Shown: piece after piece, positions 11,172 to 20,402 of the stretch | Position numbering within the stretch: the stretch's first letter is position 1 | How the letters are laid out: every line of letters begins with the position of its first letter | Assembly (NCBI GenBank): GCA_016744375.1 | Contig: JADGEM010000003.1 | Span: 54,049-118,048 of the forward strand | Source of the DNA: Gammaproteobacteria bacterium | GTDB taxonomy: Bacteria; Pseudomonadota; Gammaproteobacteria; GRL18 | Direction of reading: 5' to 3' | DNA: 64,000 nucleotides | The notes under the pieces: model-generated | The model's input: the letters and a program-made list of their open reading frames with translations, nothing else | Told to the model about the DNA's origin: nothing | The model's database searches: none | Program-made: the position numbers and the translations under genes

Positions 11172-12656
11172 TTAAGATGTTAATTGTCTGTGTAGATTGG
11201 TAAAATCTTCCTCAACAATTATTTCTTCACTTCTCAACTCATCAATTTTACGGCAGGCATATAACACTGTGGTATGATCACGACCACCAAATGCATCACC
11301 TATTTCTGGTAAACTATGATTTGTTAATAGCTTTGCCAAAGCCATCGCAACCTGGCGTGGACGTGCTACTGAGCGAGTCCTTCTCTTAGAATGTAAATCA
11401 GCTACCCTGATTTTATAATATTCAGCAACAATCTTCTGGATATTTTCAATTGAAACCTGTTTATCCTGCAAAGCAATTAAATCATGTAAAGCAAGTTTAG
11501 CAAATTCAACAGAAATTTTTTGCCCCTGGAATCGTGCTGTTGCAATAACCCTGCGTAAAGCACCTTCTAGTTCTCGAATATTTGATCGTATTCGCTGTGC
11601 AATAAAGAAGGCAACATCCTGAGGCAAATCAATGTTTGCCTGCGCAGCTTTTGATAATAAAATTGCCACACGAGTTTCAGTATCTGGTAAATCAATAGCA
11701 ACTGTCAGTCCCCAACCAAATCGTGATTTAAGTCGGTCTTCTAATCCTGAAACTTCTTTTGGAAATGTATCACAGGTCATTATAATTTGCTTCTGACCTT
11801 CAAGTAAGGCATTAAACGTATGAAAGAATTCTTCCTGTGTTCTCTCCTTGCCTGCAAAAAATTGGATATCATCAATAAGCAAAACATCGACAGAGCGATA
11901 GAAATTTTTAAACTGGTCCATTGTTTTATTTTGCAGTGCTGTGATCATTTCTTGAACAAATCGTTCAGAATGCAGATAAATAACTTTTGACTCTGGGTTA
12001 TCCGACATAATAATATTCCCAAGAGCATGAATCAAATGTGTTTTTCCAAGACCGACACCACCGTAAATTAAAAACGGATTGTAGTTATTATTACTACCGC
12101 CTTCACTAATAGTTTCAACTATTTGTAAAGATGCTGCCCTGGCAAGCATATTACATTTACCTTCAACAAAATTGTCAAAAAGCATTTCTTTATTTAAAGC
12201 AGATTGATATTTCTTGAAACGATTTTCTTTTTTTATATCTGAAGAATTATTCTTATTCTGGGTAAAAGCACTAGAAGAAATTTGTTCAGAAGGATGTTTG
12301 AATGATCCCAGTTGAGTACCTTGAGAACTTTTATTTATAGATGTGTCAATCGAGTTAATTGTTTGATTTGTTGACACTTGTTTTTTTTCATTATCTGAAA
12401 TTGTCTTCTTTTTTACACTCCCTACCTGTAATTCAACTGAAATCAGATTATTAGATAATTTAGAAATAATGTTTGAAATATTAGATAAAAAACGCTTTTT
12501 TACAAAATCAATAACAAATTTGTTAGGTGCAAATAAAACGAGTTTAACATCAGAAACCATTTTTGCCTGTAGCGGTAACACCCAAATTTTATATTCACGA
12601 GCTGGGATTTCTTTTTCTAAGGTTTGAAGGCATTTTTCCCAAATATCAAATTTCAT
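11172..12656 (-). CDS. dnaA: Chromosomal replication initiator DnaA
   Basis: DnaA binds DnaA boxes and opens oriC. The 494 residues show domain I (IWEKCLQTLEKEIPAREYKIWV), a long Ser/Asn/Gln/Lys-rich domain II linker (about 85-155), and the AAA+ domain with YGGVGLGKTHLIHA, LLIDDIQFFAGKE and the arginine-finger region GLEDRLKSRFGWG. Domain IV carries the DNA-binding signature GGRDHTTVLYACRKI. The gene diverges from rpmH across the probable oriC. Three DnaA boxes immediately upstream (12748-12801) suggest autoregulation. Confidence 0.98.
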   Translation of the reverse strand: MKFDIWEKCLQTLEKEIPAREYKIWVLPLQAKMVSDVKLVLFAPNKFVIDFVKKRFLSNISNIISKLSNNLISVELQVGSVKKKTISDNEKKQVSTNQTINSIDTSINKSSQGTQLGSFKHPSEQISSSAFTQNKNNSSDIKKENRFKKYQSALNKEMLFDNFVEGKCNMLARAASLQIVETISEGGSNNNYNPFLIYGGVGLGKTHLIHALGNIIMSDNPESKVIYLHSERFVQEMITALQNKTMDQFKNFYRSVDVLLIDDIQFFAGKERTQEEFFHTFNALLEGQKQIIMTCDTFPKEVSGLEDRLKSRFGWGLTVAIDLPDTETRVAILLSKAAQANIDLPQDVAFFIAQRIRSNIRELEGALRRVIATARFQGQKISVEFAKLALHDLIALQDKQVSIENIQKIVAEYYKIRVADLHSKRRTRSVARPRQVAMALAKLLTNHSLPEIGDAFGGRDHTTVLYACRKIDELRSEEIIVEEDFTNLHRQLTS

Positions 12657-12709
12657 AAATCAACCAAAATTAGAGTAAAAAAACGTTAAATAATTTTGCT
12701 TTTTCTGTG

Positions 12710-12738
12710 AAAAAAAACAAAAAAAAGAATAAAAAAAA
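12710..12738 (+). repeat. Three phased A8 tracts, predicted bent DNA
   Basis: Runs of eight A begin at 12710, 12719 and 12731, spaced 9 and 12 bp, an average of one helical turn. Such phasing bends DNA. They lie between the dnaA start and the first DnaA box, in the likely dnaA promoter/oriC edge. Confidence 0.6.
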
Positions 12739-12747
12739 CATTCAGGC

Positions 12748-12756
12748 TGTGGATAA
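12748..12756 (-). promoter_or_regulatory. DnaA box, perfect
   Basis: On the minus strand this reads TTATCCACA, the exact DnaA consensus. Two weaker minus-strand boxes (TTATTAACA at 12760-12768 and TTATCAACA at 12793-12801) follow within 45 bp, forming a same-orientation cluster upstream of dnaA. Confidence 0.88.
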
Positions 12757-12839
12757 GTCTGTTAATAAGTTATCAGGAACTTGAAGACAGAATGTTGATA
12801 ACAAAGCATATTGTATAACATTAGAAATTGATTCACAAT

Positions 12840-12848
12840 TTATCCACA
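12840..12848 (+). promoter_or_regulatory. DnaA box, perfect
   Basis: TTATCCACA on the plus strand, opposite in orientation to the box at 12748. A one-mismatch neighbour, TGATTCACA at 12829-12837, lies just before it. The AT-rich segment begins about 25 bp further right. Confidence 0.88.
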
Positions 12849-13110
12849 TGCAGATCACAAAATATTAATAGGTTTAAATGTAAATTAAGTTTTTGATTAT
12901 AAAAGATATTATAGACTAATTAACAGAAAACATGTGCACTAACAATAAAAACAAATAAATATAGATCATTTATATTATTAAAACTTTAAATTTAAAAAAT
13001 TTAGACTTTATGAAAAAAGAGATTGTTAAGAACATTTTAGACAATAGGAAAAAAGATAGAAATTGAGAAAAGAATTTATTGAATTATTTAAGAAAAAAAA
13101 GATTTAATGA

Positions 13111-13140
13111 TTGACTAATATACAAATAGAAATGTATAAT
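13111..13140 (+). promoter_or_regulatory. rpmH promoter, sigma-70 type
   Basis: TTGACT and a perfect TATAAT are separated by 18 bp, 119 bp before the rpmH ATG. A short hairpin, GCTCT-AAAA-AGAGC at 13146-13159, lies just past the -10 in the start-site/leader region. This is the clearest sigma-70 promoter of the origin region. Confidence 0.75.
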
Positions 13141-13259
13141 TGCCTGCTCTAAAAAGAGCCTTTACATAAATCAGCAGTTATATTTTATAAATCGAAATGA
13201 GATAATAATCGACTGTTGGTTTGAATATATTTTAAAAGTAATACCCTGGGTAATATGCA

Positions 13260-13394
13260 ATGAAAAGAACATTCCAACCAAGCAATCTAAAACGTAAACG
13301 CACTCATGGTTTTCGTGCACGTATGGCTACCAAAGCTGGTCGAAAAATTTTAAATGCGCGTCGTGCAAAAGGTCGTCACCAACTTGCTGTTTAG
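13260..13394 (+). CDS. rpmH: 50S ribosomal protein L34
   Basis: The 44-codon protein, [18 protein letters not shown] followed by [26 protein letters not shown], is a canonical L34, very rich in Arg and Lys and within the normal length range. It is a structural protein of the large ribosomal subunit. An upstream ATG at 13255 is out of frame and stops after two codons. The gene starts the rightward cluster beside oriC. A strong hairpin with a T-run follows it, so much of its transcript may be monocistronic. Confidence 0.98.
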   Translation: MKRTFQPSNLKRKRTHGFRARMATKAGRKILNARRAKGRHQLAV

Positions 13395-13436
13395 TAAATA
13401 CAGTGATTAAAAATAAATTATAAGTCAAAATTTCGC

Positions 13437-13486
13437 ATGATATCTCAAACTCTAATTAAGTTTAAGATATCATCGTTTTTTGTTTT
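13437..13486 (+). terminator. Rho-independent terminator after rpmH
   Basis: The arms ATGATATCTCAAACT and AGTTTAAGATATCAT pair over 15 positions with one mismatch around a 7-nt loop, followed by CGTTTTTTGTTTT. It separates rpmH from rnpA, which are usually almost contiguous. It may attenuate rather than stop readthrough. Confidence 0.75.
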
Positions 13487-13690
13487 ATATTTTTTTAATT
13501 ACCAAATATTTTAAATCTGCTGATATCAGATATTATCACTTAAAGCACTGATAACAGATGATTATAGACTGGATATTAAAATTTCGGTATTGAATTAAAA
13601 TAGACTAAAGTATGTATTACTTAAGGCTGCAAACATTTTAGCCATCCAGACTAAGAAAATCTTTTTTTACTGATAACAGCTTTATAATTC

Positions 13691-14080
13691 ATGTCTGATA
13701 ATAGAAAAAATCTCGAACAATCATTAACTCAAAAGCTTTTTACTAGAGAACAACGACTACTCCTTCCTTCAGATTATAAATTCGTTTTTAATCAACCAAC
13801 ACGTTCTTCAGATAAAATATTGACGGTTTTAGCTAAAAAGAATGAGTCTAATGATCAAGCTCGTTTAGGTTTAGCTGTCGCAAAAAAAGCAGTTAAAACA
13901 GCTGTTCATCGTAATCGAATCAAACGATTGGCCAGAGAATTTTTTCGATTAAACCAACATAAACTGGCCTGCGCAGATTATGTGATTTTGGTTCGAAATG
14001 GCATTGATAAAATGGAAAACAAAGTGATTACACAATCACTGGCCAAGCAATTTAATTATTTAAGAAAAAAATTGAATTGA
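13691..14080 (+). CDS. rnpA: Ribonuclease P protein component
   Basis: RnpA is the basic protein subunit that helps the RNase P RNA mature tRNA 5' ends. The 129 residues include FTREQRLLLPSDYKFVFN, the central ARLGLAVAKKAVKTAVHRN and the signature RNRIKRLAREFFR. The N-terminal 20 residues extend beyond the usual start, and an internal start cannot be ruled out. It lies 296 bp downstream of rpmH instead of adjacent to it, with a terminator between, so an internal promoter is likely. yidD follows after 97 bp. Confidence 0.95.
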   Translation: MSDNRKNLEQSLTQKLFTREQRLLLPSDYKFVFNQPTRSSDKILTVLAKKNESNDQARLGLAVAKKAVKTAVHRNRIKRLAREFFRLNQHKLACADYVILVRNGIDKMENKVITQSLAKQFNYLRKKLN

Positions 14081-14177
14081 AATACTGATTTAAAAGTCAG
14101 GTAGTTTCTCAGGCAAAAGCTCCCTCCCAGCTTAGTACAATGACAAAACAGATAATTATTCACAACAAACAAGCCTT

Positions 14178-14504
14178 ATGAATACTTATCTGGTAAAATC
14201 CTTGTCTGATAAAAGAAGTGCATGGTCGCAATTGCAGGTATGGCAGATGAAATTAAACGTTTTTCAAAAAATAACGTTGGGTTTCCTTAAAGGATACCAG
14301 TATCTTATCAGTCCGTTTTTAGGGAACAACTGTCGTTATATACCCAGCTGCTCTTGTTATACTCATACAGCGATTGAACGCTTTGGTGTGTTACGAGGTG
14401 GCTGGATGGGTATAAAACGGATTTTACGGTGTCACCCCTTTCATCCTGGAGGGATTGATCCGGTACCCGAGATAGAAGAAAAGAAAAATACCGATAATAA
14501 ATAA
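14178..14504 (+). CDS. yidD: Membrane protein insertion efficiency factor YidD
   Basis: YidD is a small membrane-associated protein that aids YidC-dependent insertion. The core [40 protein letters not shown] and [15 protein letters not shown] are all family hallmarks. As read, the protein has 108 residues, with 23 more at the N-terminus than usual. ATG at 14247 ([15 protein letters not shown]) would give a standard 85-residue form and may be the true start. It sits between rnpA and yidC in the conserved order. Confidence 0.93.
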   Translation: MNTYLVKSLSDKRSAWSQLQVWQMKLNVFQKITLGFLKGYQYLISPFLGNNCRYIPSCSCYTHTAIERFGVLRGGWMGIKRILRCHPFHPGGIDPVPEIEEKKNTDNK

Positions 14505-14548
14505 TCCTAAACCCATTTTACTTAAAATAATATAGACAAATACAAACT

Positions 14549-16219
14549 ATGGATACACAACGTTTAATTTTATTTGCAGCATTTATGCTGGTATCAATGT
14601 CACTTTGGCAAACCTGGCAAATTCAGACTAATCCACCACCAGCTCGTTCGATAAGCGATGCTTCTGGAACAAACAACAAGCCTGCAGTACCTGCAACTGA
14701 TGATCTGCCGTCAGTTCCTGTTTCTAATAATACTGCTGCTGAGCAATCAGTAAGCACACCATCTGTGGCTCAAAAAGTTGAAAGTGGTCAGCGTGTTTCT
14801 GTAAAAACGGATGTATTTGATATTGAAATTGATACCGTGGGTGGTGATATCAGACGGGTTGCTTTATTAGATTATCCGGTTGATGTGAATCACGATCCCA
14901 GTCCTGTCGTTTTAATGAATGATAAAACCGGCGTATTTTTTATCAGTCAGACCGGTTTATTATCTGCCTCAAAAGAGAGTGCTTACGCACCTGATCACAA
15001 TGTTACCTATAAGAGTGACACTCTAAATTATGAATTGGGAAAACAGTCTGAATTAAACGTACCATTAACCTGGACCTCAGAAGATGGCCTGTTTACTTTG
15101 ACTAAAATTTATACTTTTTATCCAGGAAAATATGAAATTGGCGTTGAACATAAAATTACCAATAATTCTACAATAGCCTGGCAAGGTCATCTGTATCGCC
15201 AATTGCAAAGAACGAATATTGAGCAAGCCAGTATGTTTTTACAAACTTATACCGGCGGTATGATCTCAAACGATGGAGATGGCTTTGAGAAAATTGATTT
15301 TCCGGAAATGTTGGAATCAAATTTAAGTCGTGCAAATACAGGTGGTTGGATTTCAATGATTCAGCATTATTTTATGGGTGCCTGGATACCTCCTGCCAAT
15401 AGTCATGAAAATTACTATACTCGGGTTACAGAAAAGAATTCAACTGATCCTCATTATATTATCGGATCTATTTCTGCTACACAAATTGTCAATCCAGATT
15501 CAACAACCGAGTTAAAAGATAGGTTGTTTATAGGACCAAAGCTGCAATTAGAAATTAAAGATTTAGCAACTGGTCTTGACAGTACTGTAGATTATGGTTT
15601 TTTATCAGTGATTGCTCACCCGATTTACTGGCTGTTAGATAAGATTCAATCTGTTGTAAACAACTGGGGCTGGTCAATTATATTTCTCACTATAATCATT
15701 AAGGCACTATTTTATAAACTATCTGCAACTTCTTATAAATCGATGGCTCATATGCGTAAAGTAACGCCTCGTTTAAAAGCTATCCAGGAACAGTTTAAAG
15801 ATAATTCCGCTGAAAAAAATAAGGCAATGATGGAATTATATAAGAAGGAAAAGATCAATCCTCTTGGTGGTTGCTTACCCATAGTGGTTCAAATACCTGT
15901 CTTTATTTCTCTTTATTGGGTTCTATTAGAAAGTGTTGAAATGCGTCAGGCTGATTTTATGTTTTGGCTGAATAATTTATCGGCACCTGATCCTTATTAT
16001 GTACTACCCTTGATTATGGGTATTTCAATGTTTATTCAGCAAAAACTGAATCCGGCACCAATGGACCCTGTTCAGGCTAAAGTAATGATGATGCTGCCTA
16101 TTATTTTTACTGTCTTTTTTGCATTCTTCCCGTCAGGACTGGTTTTATACTGGGTTGTTAATAACCTGCTGTCAATAACACAGCAATGGTATATTACTCG
16201 ATCAATCGAGAATGCCTGA
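14549..16219 (+). CDS. yidC: Membrane protein insertase YidC
   Basis: YidC inserts and folds inner-membrane proteins, alone or with SecYEG. The 556 residues begin with the Gram-negative N-terminal membrane helix ([18 protein letters not shown]), followed by a Pro/Ser/Thr-rich linker and the large periplasmic P1 domain (about 75-350). The conserved C-terminal core has [38 protein letters not shown] and [20 protein letters not shown]. Its last codons overlap the mnmE start by 8 bp, so the two are translationally linked. Confidence 0.98.
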   Translation: MDTQRLILFAAFMLVSMSLWQTWQIQTNPPPARSISDASGTNNKPAVPATDDLPSVPVSNNTAAEQSVSTPSVAQKVESGQRVSVKTDVFDIEIDTVGGDIRRVALLDYPVDVNHDPSPVVLMNDKTGVFFISQTGLLSASKESAYAPDHNVTYKSDTLNYELGKQSELNVPLTWTSEDGLFTLTKIYTFYPGKYEIGVEHKITNNSTIAWQGHLYRQLQRTNIEQASMFLQTYTGGMISNDGDGFEKIDFPEMLESNLSRANTGGWISMIQHYFMGAWIPPANSHENYYTRVTEKNSTDPHYIIGSISATQIVNPDSTTELKDRLFIGPKLQLEIKDLATGLDSTVDYGFLSVIAHPIYWLLDKIQSVVNNWGWSIIFLTIIIKALFYKLSATSYKSMAHMRKVTPRLKAIQEQFKDNSAEKNKAMMELYKKEKINPLGGCLPIVVQIPVFISLYWVLLESVEMRQADFMFWLNNLSAPDPYYVLPLIMGISMFIQQKLNPAPMDPVQAKVMMMLPIIFTVFFAFFPSGLVLYWVVNNLLSITQQWYITRSIENA

Positions 16220-17603
16220 TACAATTCACTCATCAATAAGCACTATTGCTGCTTTAGCCACTGCCCCCGGTCGTGGGGGCGTTGGTATCATACGTTTATC
16301 CGGCCCACAGTCATTATCGATTGTGGAAGCAATCATTCATCAAACACCTAAACCTCGATATGCTCACTACCTTCCTTTTTATTCAGGGAACCAGATTGAT
16401 AAACATAACCAGTTAATAGATGCTGGCATTGTTTTATACTTCCCCGGTCCTAATTCTTTTACCGGTGAAGATGTTGTTGAATTGCAGGGGCATGGCGGTC
16501 CTGTTGTGATGGATATGCTGTTGCAGCGTGTATTTGCATTGGGTGCAGAACCTGCTAAGCCTGGAGAATTCAGTGAAAGAGCATTTTTAAATGATAAGTT
16601 GGATTTAGCTCAGGCAGAAGCAATTGCTGATTTAATTGATGCCAGTAATGAACAAGCAGCACGTTCAGCCTTACGCTCACTTCAAGGTGAATTTTCAAAA
16701 CTGATTCATGCTCAGGTTGAAGCTTTAATCCGGCTGAGAATCTATGTTGAAGCAGCCATAGATTTCCCTGAAGAAGAAATTGATTTTTTAGCTGATGGTA
16801 AAATAGAAGCTGATACTCTTACAATATTGGCTGATATAAAAAATATTTTGTATAAAGCTGAACAAGGCTGTTTAATGCGTGAAGGCATGAATGTCGCTAT
16901 TGCTGGTCAGCCTAATGCAGGTAAGTCCAGTCTGTTGAATGCCTTATCAGGTAAAGACTCTGCAATTGTGACTGACATAGCCGGAACCACCCGTGATGTT
17001 TTAAAAGAAGAAATCAATATTGATGGCATGCCCGTGCATATTATTGATACGGCAGGTTTGCGAGACAGTGATTGTGAAGTTGAAAAAATCGGTATTGAGA
17101 GAGCCTGGAATGTTATTGAAAATGCTGATCAAATATTATTAGTTGTGGATGAAAATAAAATTAATGATGCATCCAGTATTGAAATAAACCAACAACTATT
17201 AAAACAATTTCCTGATTCAATTGATATTACACTGATACATAATAAAATTGATTTATCTGATAGAACACCTGAAATTATTAATGATGAACATAAAACTCAA
17301 ATATATTTATCTGCCAAAGAAAATCAGGGTATTGAATTACTCAAGAGTCACCTGAAACAATGTATGGGTTTTCAAAGTGCAGGTGAAGGCAGCTTTATGG
17401 CACGTCGTCGCCACCTTGAAGCGATAAATCAAGCCGTACAATCAGTTGAAAATGGCTTGTCTCAATTACAGGAATTTTCAGCGGGTGAGCTCCTGGCAGA
17501 AGAATTACGTCAAGCTCAAAATGCCTTATCGGAAATAACCGGTGAATTCACTTCAGATGATCTCCTTGGTCGTATATTTACCAGTTTCTGTATTGGTAAG
17601 TAA
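16212..17603 (+). CDS. mnmE: tRNA modification GTPase MnmE
   Basis: MnmE works with MnmG to install the aminomethyl/carboxymethylaminomethyl group on U34 of tRNAs. The 463 residues show the N-terminal formyl-THF-binding domain ([21 protein letters not shown]), helical domain ([20 protein letters not shown]), inserted G domain with [24 protein letters not shown] and NKID, and the invariant C-terminal FCIGK. The start overlaps yidC by 8 bp. Its usual partner mnmG is almost 19 kb away because accessory genes separate them. Confidence 0.98.
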   Translation: MPDTIHSSISTIAALATAPGRGGVGIIRLSGPQSLSIVEAIIHQTPKPRYAHYLPFYSGNQIDKHNQLIDAGIVLYFPGPNSFTGEDVVELQGHGGPVVMDMLLQRVFALGAEPAKPGEFSERAFLNDKLDLAQAEAIADLIDASNEQAARSALRSLQGEFSKLIHAQVEALIRLRIYVEAAIDFPEEEIDFLADGKIEADTLTILADIKNILYKAEQGCLMREGMNVAIAGQPNAGKSSLLNALSGKDSAIVTDIAGTTRDVLKEEINIDGMPVHIIDTAGLRDSDCEVEKIGIERAWNVIENADQILLVVDENKINDASSIEINQQLLKQFPDSIDITLIHNKIDLSDRTPEIINDEHKTQIYLSAKENQGIELLKSHLKQCMGFQSAGEGSFMARRRHLEAINQAVQSVENGLSQLQEFSAGELLAEELRQAQNALSEITGEFTSDDLLGRIFTSFCIGK

Positions 17604-17737
17604 AATCACGTTTCACGCTGTTTCTATCTGTTTCAAAATTATATTAGGTGAATATCCTTATTATTCATTTAAATTAGGCTTTTTGTTCTAGCTCTTGAGT
17701 TCTTTTTCTCCACATATTCAATAAAGTGGAGCAGAGC

Positions 17738-18152
17738 ATGAAAAATCAAAATAATAATATTATTGAACAAGTCTTACAGGTTTTAGAAAAGCGAATGAAA
17801 TACAGCGATAGCGATATTCAGGTAAGTTCACCAGATGACTCAAAGAAATATGCTCGTTTAGCTCTTACAGAGCATTTGCAAGAAGTCTTTGCTGTCATGT
17901 TTTTGGATAACAGACATTGCTTGATCAGCTTCTGTTTTTCCACGTGAAATTGTACGTAAAGCTTTAGAACATAATGCAGCCGCAATTATCCTGATGCATA
18001 ATCATCCTTCAGGAGATTGTACTCCATCAGATGCAGATATCAGCATTACTCAAAAAATTTAGCAAGCCAGTAACTTATTTGATATTCGAGTGCTTGATCA
18101 CCTGATTGTTGGTCGTGATGTCTATAGCATGGCAGAGACTGGCAGGAACTAA
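17738..18152 (+). pseudogene. radC: RadC-family JAB/MPN domain pseudogene
   Basis: The N-terminal part reads through to about 17925 (EHLQEVFAVMFLDNRH), typical of RadC proteins. An internal deletion with frame change follows, and the rest continues in another frame as [26 protein letters not shown], which includes the metal-binding JAMM motif. An in-frame TAG at about 18061 interrupts the next helix before DHLIVGRDVYSMAETGRN and the final stop. A GTG at 17726 could have been the original start. RadC-like genes are common on mobile elements and are now thought not to be needed for recombination. This copy is dead and marks the start of the accessory island after mnmE. Confidence 0.85.
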
Positions 18153-18221
18153 ATTATTCAAAATAATGGCTTCAGCTCAAAATTGAGTTGAAGCTAATTT
18201 TATTAATCTTATTAAGAAAAC

Positions 18222-18294
18222 GGATAAAAAATTTGATTTACGGATAAATTCGGATAGAATTGGATAAAATATTATCTAATCTAATCATTTATCC
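18222..18294 (+). promoter_or_regulatory. Helically phased GGATA array before the Fic gene
   Basis: GGATAA or GGATAG occurs at 18222, 18242, 18252 and 18262, that is with 20, 10 and 10 bp steps, and once inverted (TTATCC) at 18289-18294, four bases before the fic ATG. The one-turn phasing puts the repeats on one face of the helix. This looks like an operator for cooperative binding, perhaps by the Fic protein's own winged-helix domain. Confidence 0.55.
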
Positions 18295-18297
18295 AAT

Positions 18298-19347
18298 ATG
18301 AATTTAACAACATTAATAATAACCCAAGAACTTCTAAAAATAATAGCTGAACTTGATAAGTTTAATGCTACCTGGGAAGTAAAAAATAGCCATAACCCTG
18401 AATATTTAACCCATCTACGTCATGTTGCAACAATTGAAAGCATTGGTTCCAGCACCCGTATTGAAGGAGTCAAGCTTACTGATCGTGAGATTGAATCTTT
18501 ACTGGGTAAAGTAGGAAAACAATCTTTTTCCAGTAGAGATGAACAAGAAGTAGTTGGCTATGCTGAAGTCATGGAAACTGTTTTTACAAATTTTCAAGAT
18601 ATTCAAATTTCTGAAAATTATATTAAACAGTTGCACCGTGATTTATTAAGATTATCAGAAAAAGATCAGCGGCATATGGGGGAGTATAAAAAACACTCTA
18701 ACAGTGTTGAAGCTTTTGATAATACAGGAAAGAGTTTAGGTGTTGTATTTGAAACAGCATCGGCTTTTGATACGCCTGAACAAATGCGAGATCTGGTGTA
18801 TTGGACAAAAGAAGCTTTAGAAGATAACAGCTATCATCCTTTAATTGTAACTGCTGTATTTAATGTGGTTTTTTTGGCTATCCACCCCTTTCAAGATGGA
18901 AATGGTAGGCTTTCAAGAATATTAGTCACTTTATTAATGCTCAAAGCAGAATATAGTTATATTCCCTATAGCTCATTTGAAAGCATTATCGAAAAAAATA
19001 AAGATTCGTATTACCTGGCCTTACAAAGAACACAGAAAACGCTCAAAGATAAAACAGATTGGGAGCCTTGGCTAAATTTCTTTTTTCGGTCACTCAAAAG
19101 ACAAAAAGATCATTTAGAAGTAAAAACGAATGCTATCGAAAAATACTCAAACCTTTCAGAGGAATGTGCTTTGATAATGCAATATATTGAAGATAATGGA
19201 AGGATAAATTTATCTAAAGCCTGTGAACTACTACCGAATGTAAAAAAGCCAACTATAAAAAATAGAATAAAAAAATTAGTTGATACAGGATTAATTGTTC
19301 GTCATGGTGTAGGTAAAGCTACATGGTATAGTAAAAACATTCCTTAA
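18298..19347 (+). CDS. Fic/DOC family AMP-transferase-like protein with C-terminal winged helix
   Basis: Fic enzymes usually transfer AMP from ATP to target proteins. The 349-residue protein carries an intact catalytic motif HPFQDGNGRLSR (196-207), and an N-terminal inhibitory motif S52-TRI-E56-G57 of the S/TxxxE(G/N) type, which blocks ATP binding until relieved (class II architecture). The start includes the DUF4172-like N-terminal helices. The C-terminal 70 residues look like a winged helix (KKPTIKNRIKKLVDTGLIVRHG), typical of self-regulated Fic proteins. The ATG directly follows the phased GGATA array. No separate antitoxin is seen nearby. Neighbouring remnants suggest it sits in a mobile segment. 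Confidence 0.9.
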   Translation: MNLTTLIITQELLKIIAELDKFNATWEVKNSHNPEYLTHLRHVATIESIGSSTRIEGVKLTDREIESLLGKVGKQSFSSRDEQEVVGYAEVMETVFTNFQDIQISENYIKQLHRDLLRLSEKDQRHMGEYKKHSNSVEAFDNTGKSLGVVFETASAFDTPEQMRDLVYWTKEALEDNSYHPLIVTAVFNVVFLAIHPFQDGNGRLSRILVTLLMLKAEYSYIPYSSFESIIEKNKDSYYLALQRTQKTLKDKTDWEPWLNFFFRSLKRQKDHLEVKTNAIEKYSNLSEECALIMQYIEDNGRINLSKACELLPNVKKPTIKNRIKKLVDTGLIVRHGVGKATWYSKNIP

Positions 19348-19373
19348 TCTGTACTGATTGCATATTCTGGACG

Positions 19374-19428
19374 ATCGTGAACGCTGATTCTGATTCATCG
19401 TGAACACCTATTCTGACCCATCATGAAC
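19374..19428 (+). mobile_element. IS21-like terminal repeat remnant
   Basis: Three copies of ATCGTGAAC or ATCATGAAC start at 19374, 19397 and 19420, exactly 23 bp apart, with similar intervening bases (GCTGATTCTGATTC, ACCTATTCTGACCC). Tandem repeats of this kind around TGTTCACGAT are characteristic of the ends of IS21-family elements, where the transposase binds. No istA or istB is present, so only one end survives. The adjacent G-run at 19431 may mark the break. Confidence 0.5.
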
Positions 19429-19456
19429 ACAGGGGGGGTTCGATAATTTTGAATCA

Positions 19457-19672
19457 ATGGATCCTGTGTATTGCATTCTTGAACACATATTGCAGATGGC
19501 AAGAGACCATATTGATGAAATGACAGGTTATGATTTTCTCAACGACTTTTCAAGATCTTGAACAGAAATCTACACTCATGGTAATTATATGTGCAGTGTT
19601 TACGACTATTCAGAAGAAGCAATTGATGAACTGAAAGATAAAATTTCAACTTGTCTTGATGACTTGATGTAG
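19457..19672 (+). pseudogene. Truncated small ORF next to the IS21-like end
   Basis: One reading frame encodes MDPVYCILEHILQMARDHID and continues to an in-frame TGA at 19559, then TEIYTHGNYMCSVYDYSEEA and onward to a TAG at 19672. The frame also stays open upstream into the IS-like repeat junction. The pattern suggests a gene of unknown function that lost its 5' end to an insertion and then acquired a stop. I do not recognise the family. Confidence 0.4.
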
Positions 19673-19711
19673 AATAAGTGGTGTAGCTATTTTCTAACTG
19701 AAATCGGTATT

Positions 19712-19734
19712 GGGGCAAATTAGCCCCTTTTTTT
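19712..19734 (+). terminator. Rho-independent terminator between convergent units
   Basis: GGGGC-AAATTA-GCCCC is followed by seven T residues. It lies between the rightward truncated ORF and the leftward PIN toxin gene, and would stop rightward transcription. Confidence 0.8.
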
Positions 19735-19774
19735 GTTGAATTTTTGAACTAATCTAGAAATAAAAATTTAATTT

Positions 19775-20146
19775 TTATTTCTTAAAATAAACAACTCCAG
19801 GTAAATTAAGAAAATGATCGTCAGAAGTGATAAGTTCAACTTGTTCATTTTGGGCTGTTGCATAAATAATAGCATCAGCAAAAGACAGTTTATATTCCTG
19901 AGCTAAATCACCAGACAAGAGTGAAAGTGAAGTAGTTAAAGGAATGACCTTTCCTTGTTCGGTTAAAGCGATAACTTTTAAGGCTTCCTGTTTGTTTTTA
20001 ACTCTACTTGCCCATTTATATAATTCAAATTGTACTGAAGTTGGGACAATAATAGATTCAACATCTTGCATAAAAGGTTTGTACTTATTTGCAAGAATAC
20101 CATCGGTTAACCACTCAATCCATCCACAAGTATCAACCAGGATCAT
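19775..20146 (-). CDS. PIN-domain ribonuclease toxin (VapC-like)
   Basis: The 123-residue protein has the four acidic residues of a PIN nuclease: D5 in VDTCGWIEW, E41 in VQFELYKW, D91 in FADAIIYATA and D109/D110 in TSDDHFLNL. VapC toxins cut specific RNAs, often tRNA or 23S rRNA, when freed from their antitoxin. The start overlaps the antitoxin stop by 4 bp, the usual TA arrangement, so the proteins are translationally coupled. All catalytic positions look intact. The RNA target is unknown. Confidence 0.9.
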   Translation of the reverse strand: MILVDTCGWIEWLTDGILANKYKPFMQDVESIIVPTSVQFELYKWASRVKNKQEALKVIALTEQGKVIPLTTSLSLLSGDLAQEYKLSFADAIIYATAQNEQVELITSDDHFLNLPGVVYFKK

Positions 20147-20373
20147 AGGTTTCTATCCTGCCTGTCACGATATTGGTCTGATTTGACTGTTTGTGTTGTT
20201 TTAAATTCAGAAAAAGAGCCTCTGGCTTTATCAATTGATTGCATAGGTATCATTTCAATAATTGATCCTCTGGTAATTAAAGTAAATTGTTGCCCGGATT
20301 TGATATCCATACTTTCTCTAATGGCTTTTGGAATTGCTATTTGATATTTACTGGATAGTTTTGCTAAAATCAT
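20143..20373 (-). CDS. AbrB/SpoVT-type antitoxin (VapB/MazE-like)
   Basis: The 76-residue protein opens with the swapped-hairpin AbrB fold signature MILAKLSSKYQIAIPKAIRE, ending the domain with GQQFTLITRGSIIEMIPM. The C-terminal tail (SFSEFKTTQTVKSDQYRDR) is polar and would wrap around the toxin. It precedes and overlaps the PIN toxin gene. A promoter overlapped by two inverted repeats lies upstream, as expected for conditional autorepression by the complex. Confidence 0.9.
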   Translation of the reverse strand: MILAKLSSKYQIAIPKAIRESMDIKSGQQFTLITRGSIIEMIPMQSIDKARGSFSEFKTTQTVKSDQYRDRQDRNL

Positions 20374-20402
20374 AATTTTACCTTTTTGTTATCGATAGAT
20401 AT

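Larger units (their letters stand above)
12657..13259. other. oriC: Probable chromosomal replication origin (oriC), dnaA-rpmH gap
   Basis: This 603-bp gap separates the leftward dnaA set from the rightward rpmH set. It holds two perfect DnaA boxes (12748-12756 on minus, 12840-12848 on plus), weaker boxes at 12760-12768, 12793-12801 and 12829-12837, phased A-tracts on the dnaA side, and an extremely AT-rich segment (about 12870-13110) that could be the unwinding element. Gene orientation switches here, as expected at an origin. In pseudomonads and relatives oriC lies in this same gap. No second gap in the window has as many DnaA boxes. Confidence 0.88.

Noticed and set aside
17936..17951. A CACGTG-centred parS-like sequence in the radC remnant
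   Set aside because: It matches only 13 of 16 positions and coincides with the conserved codons for FPREI of RadC, so coding constraint explains it.
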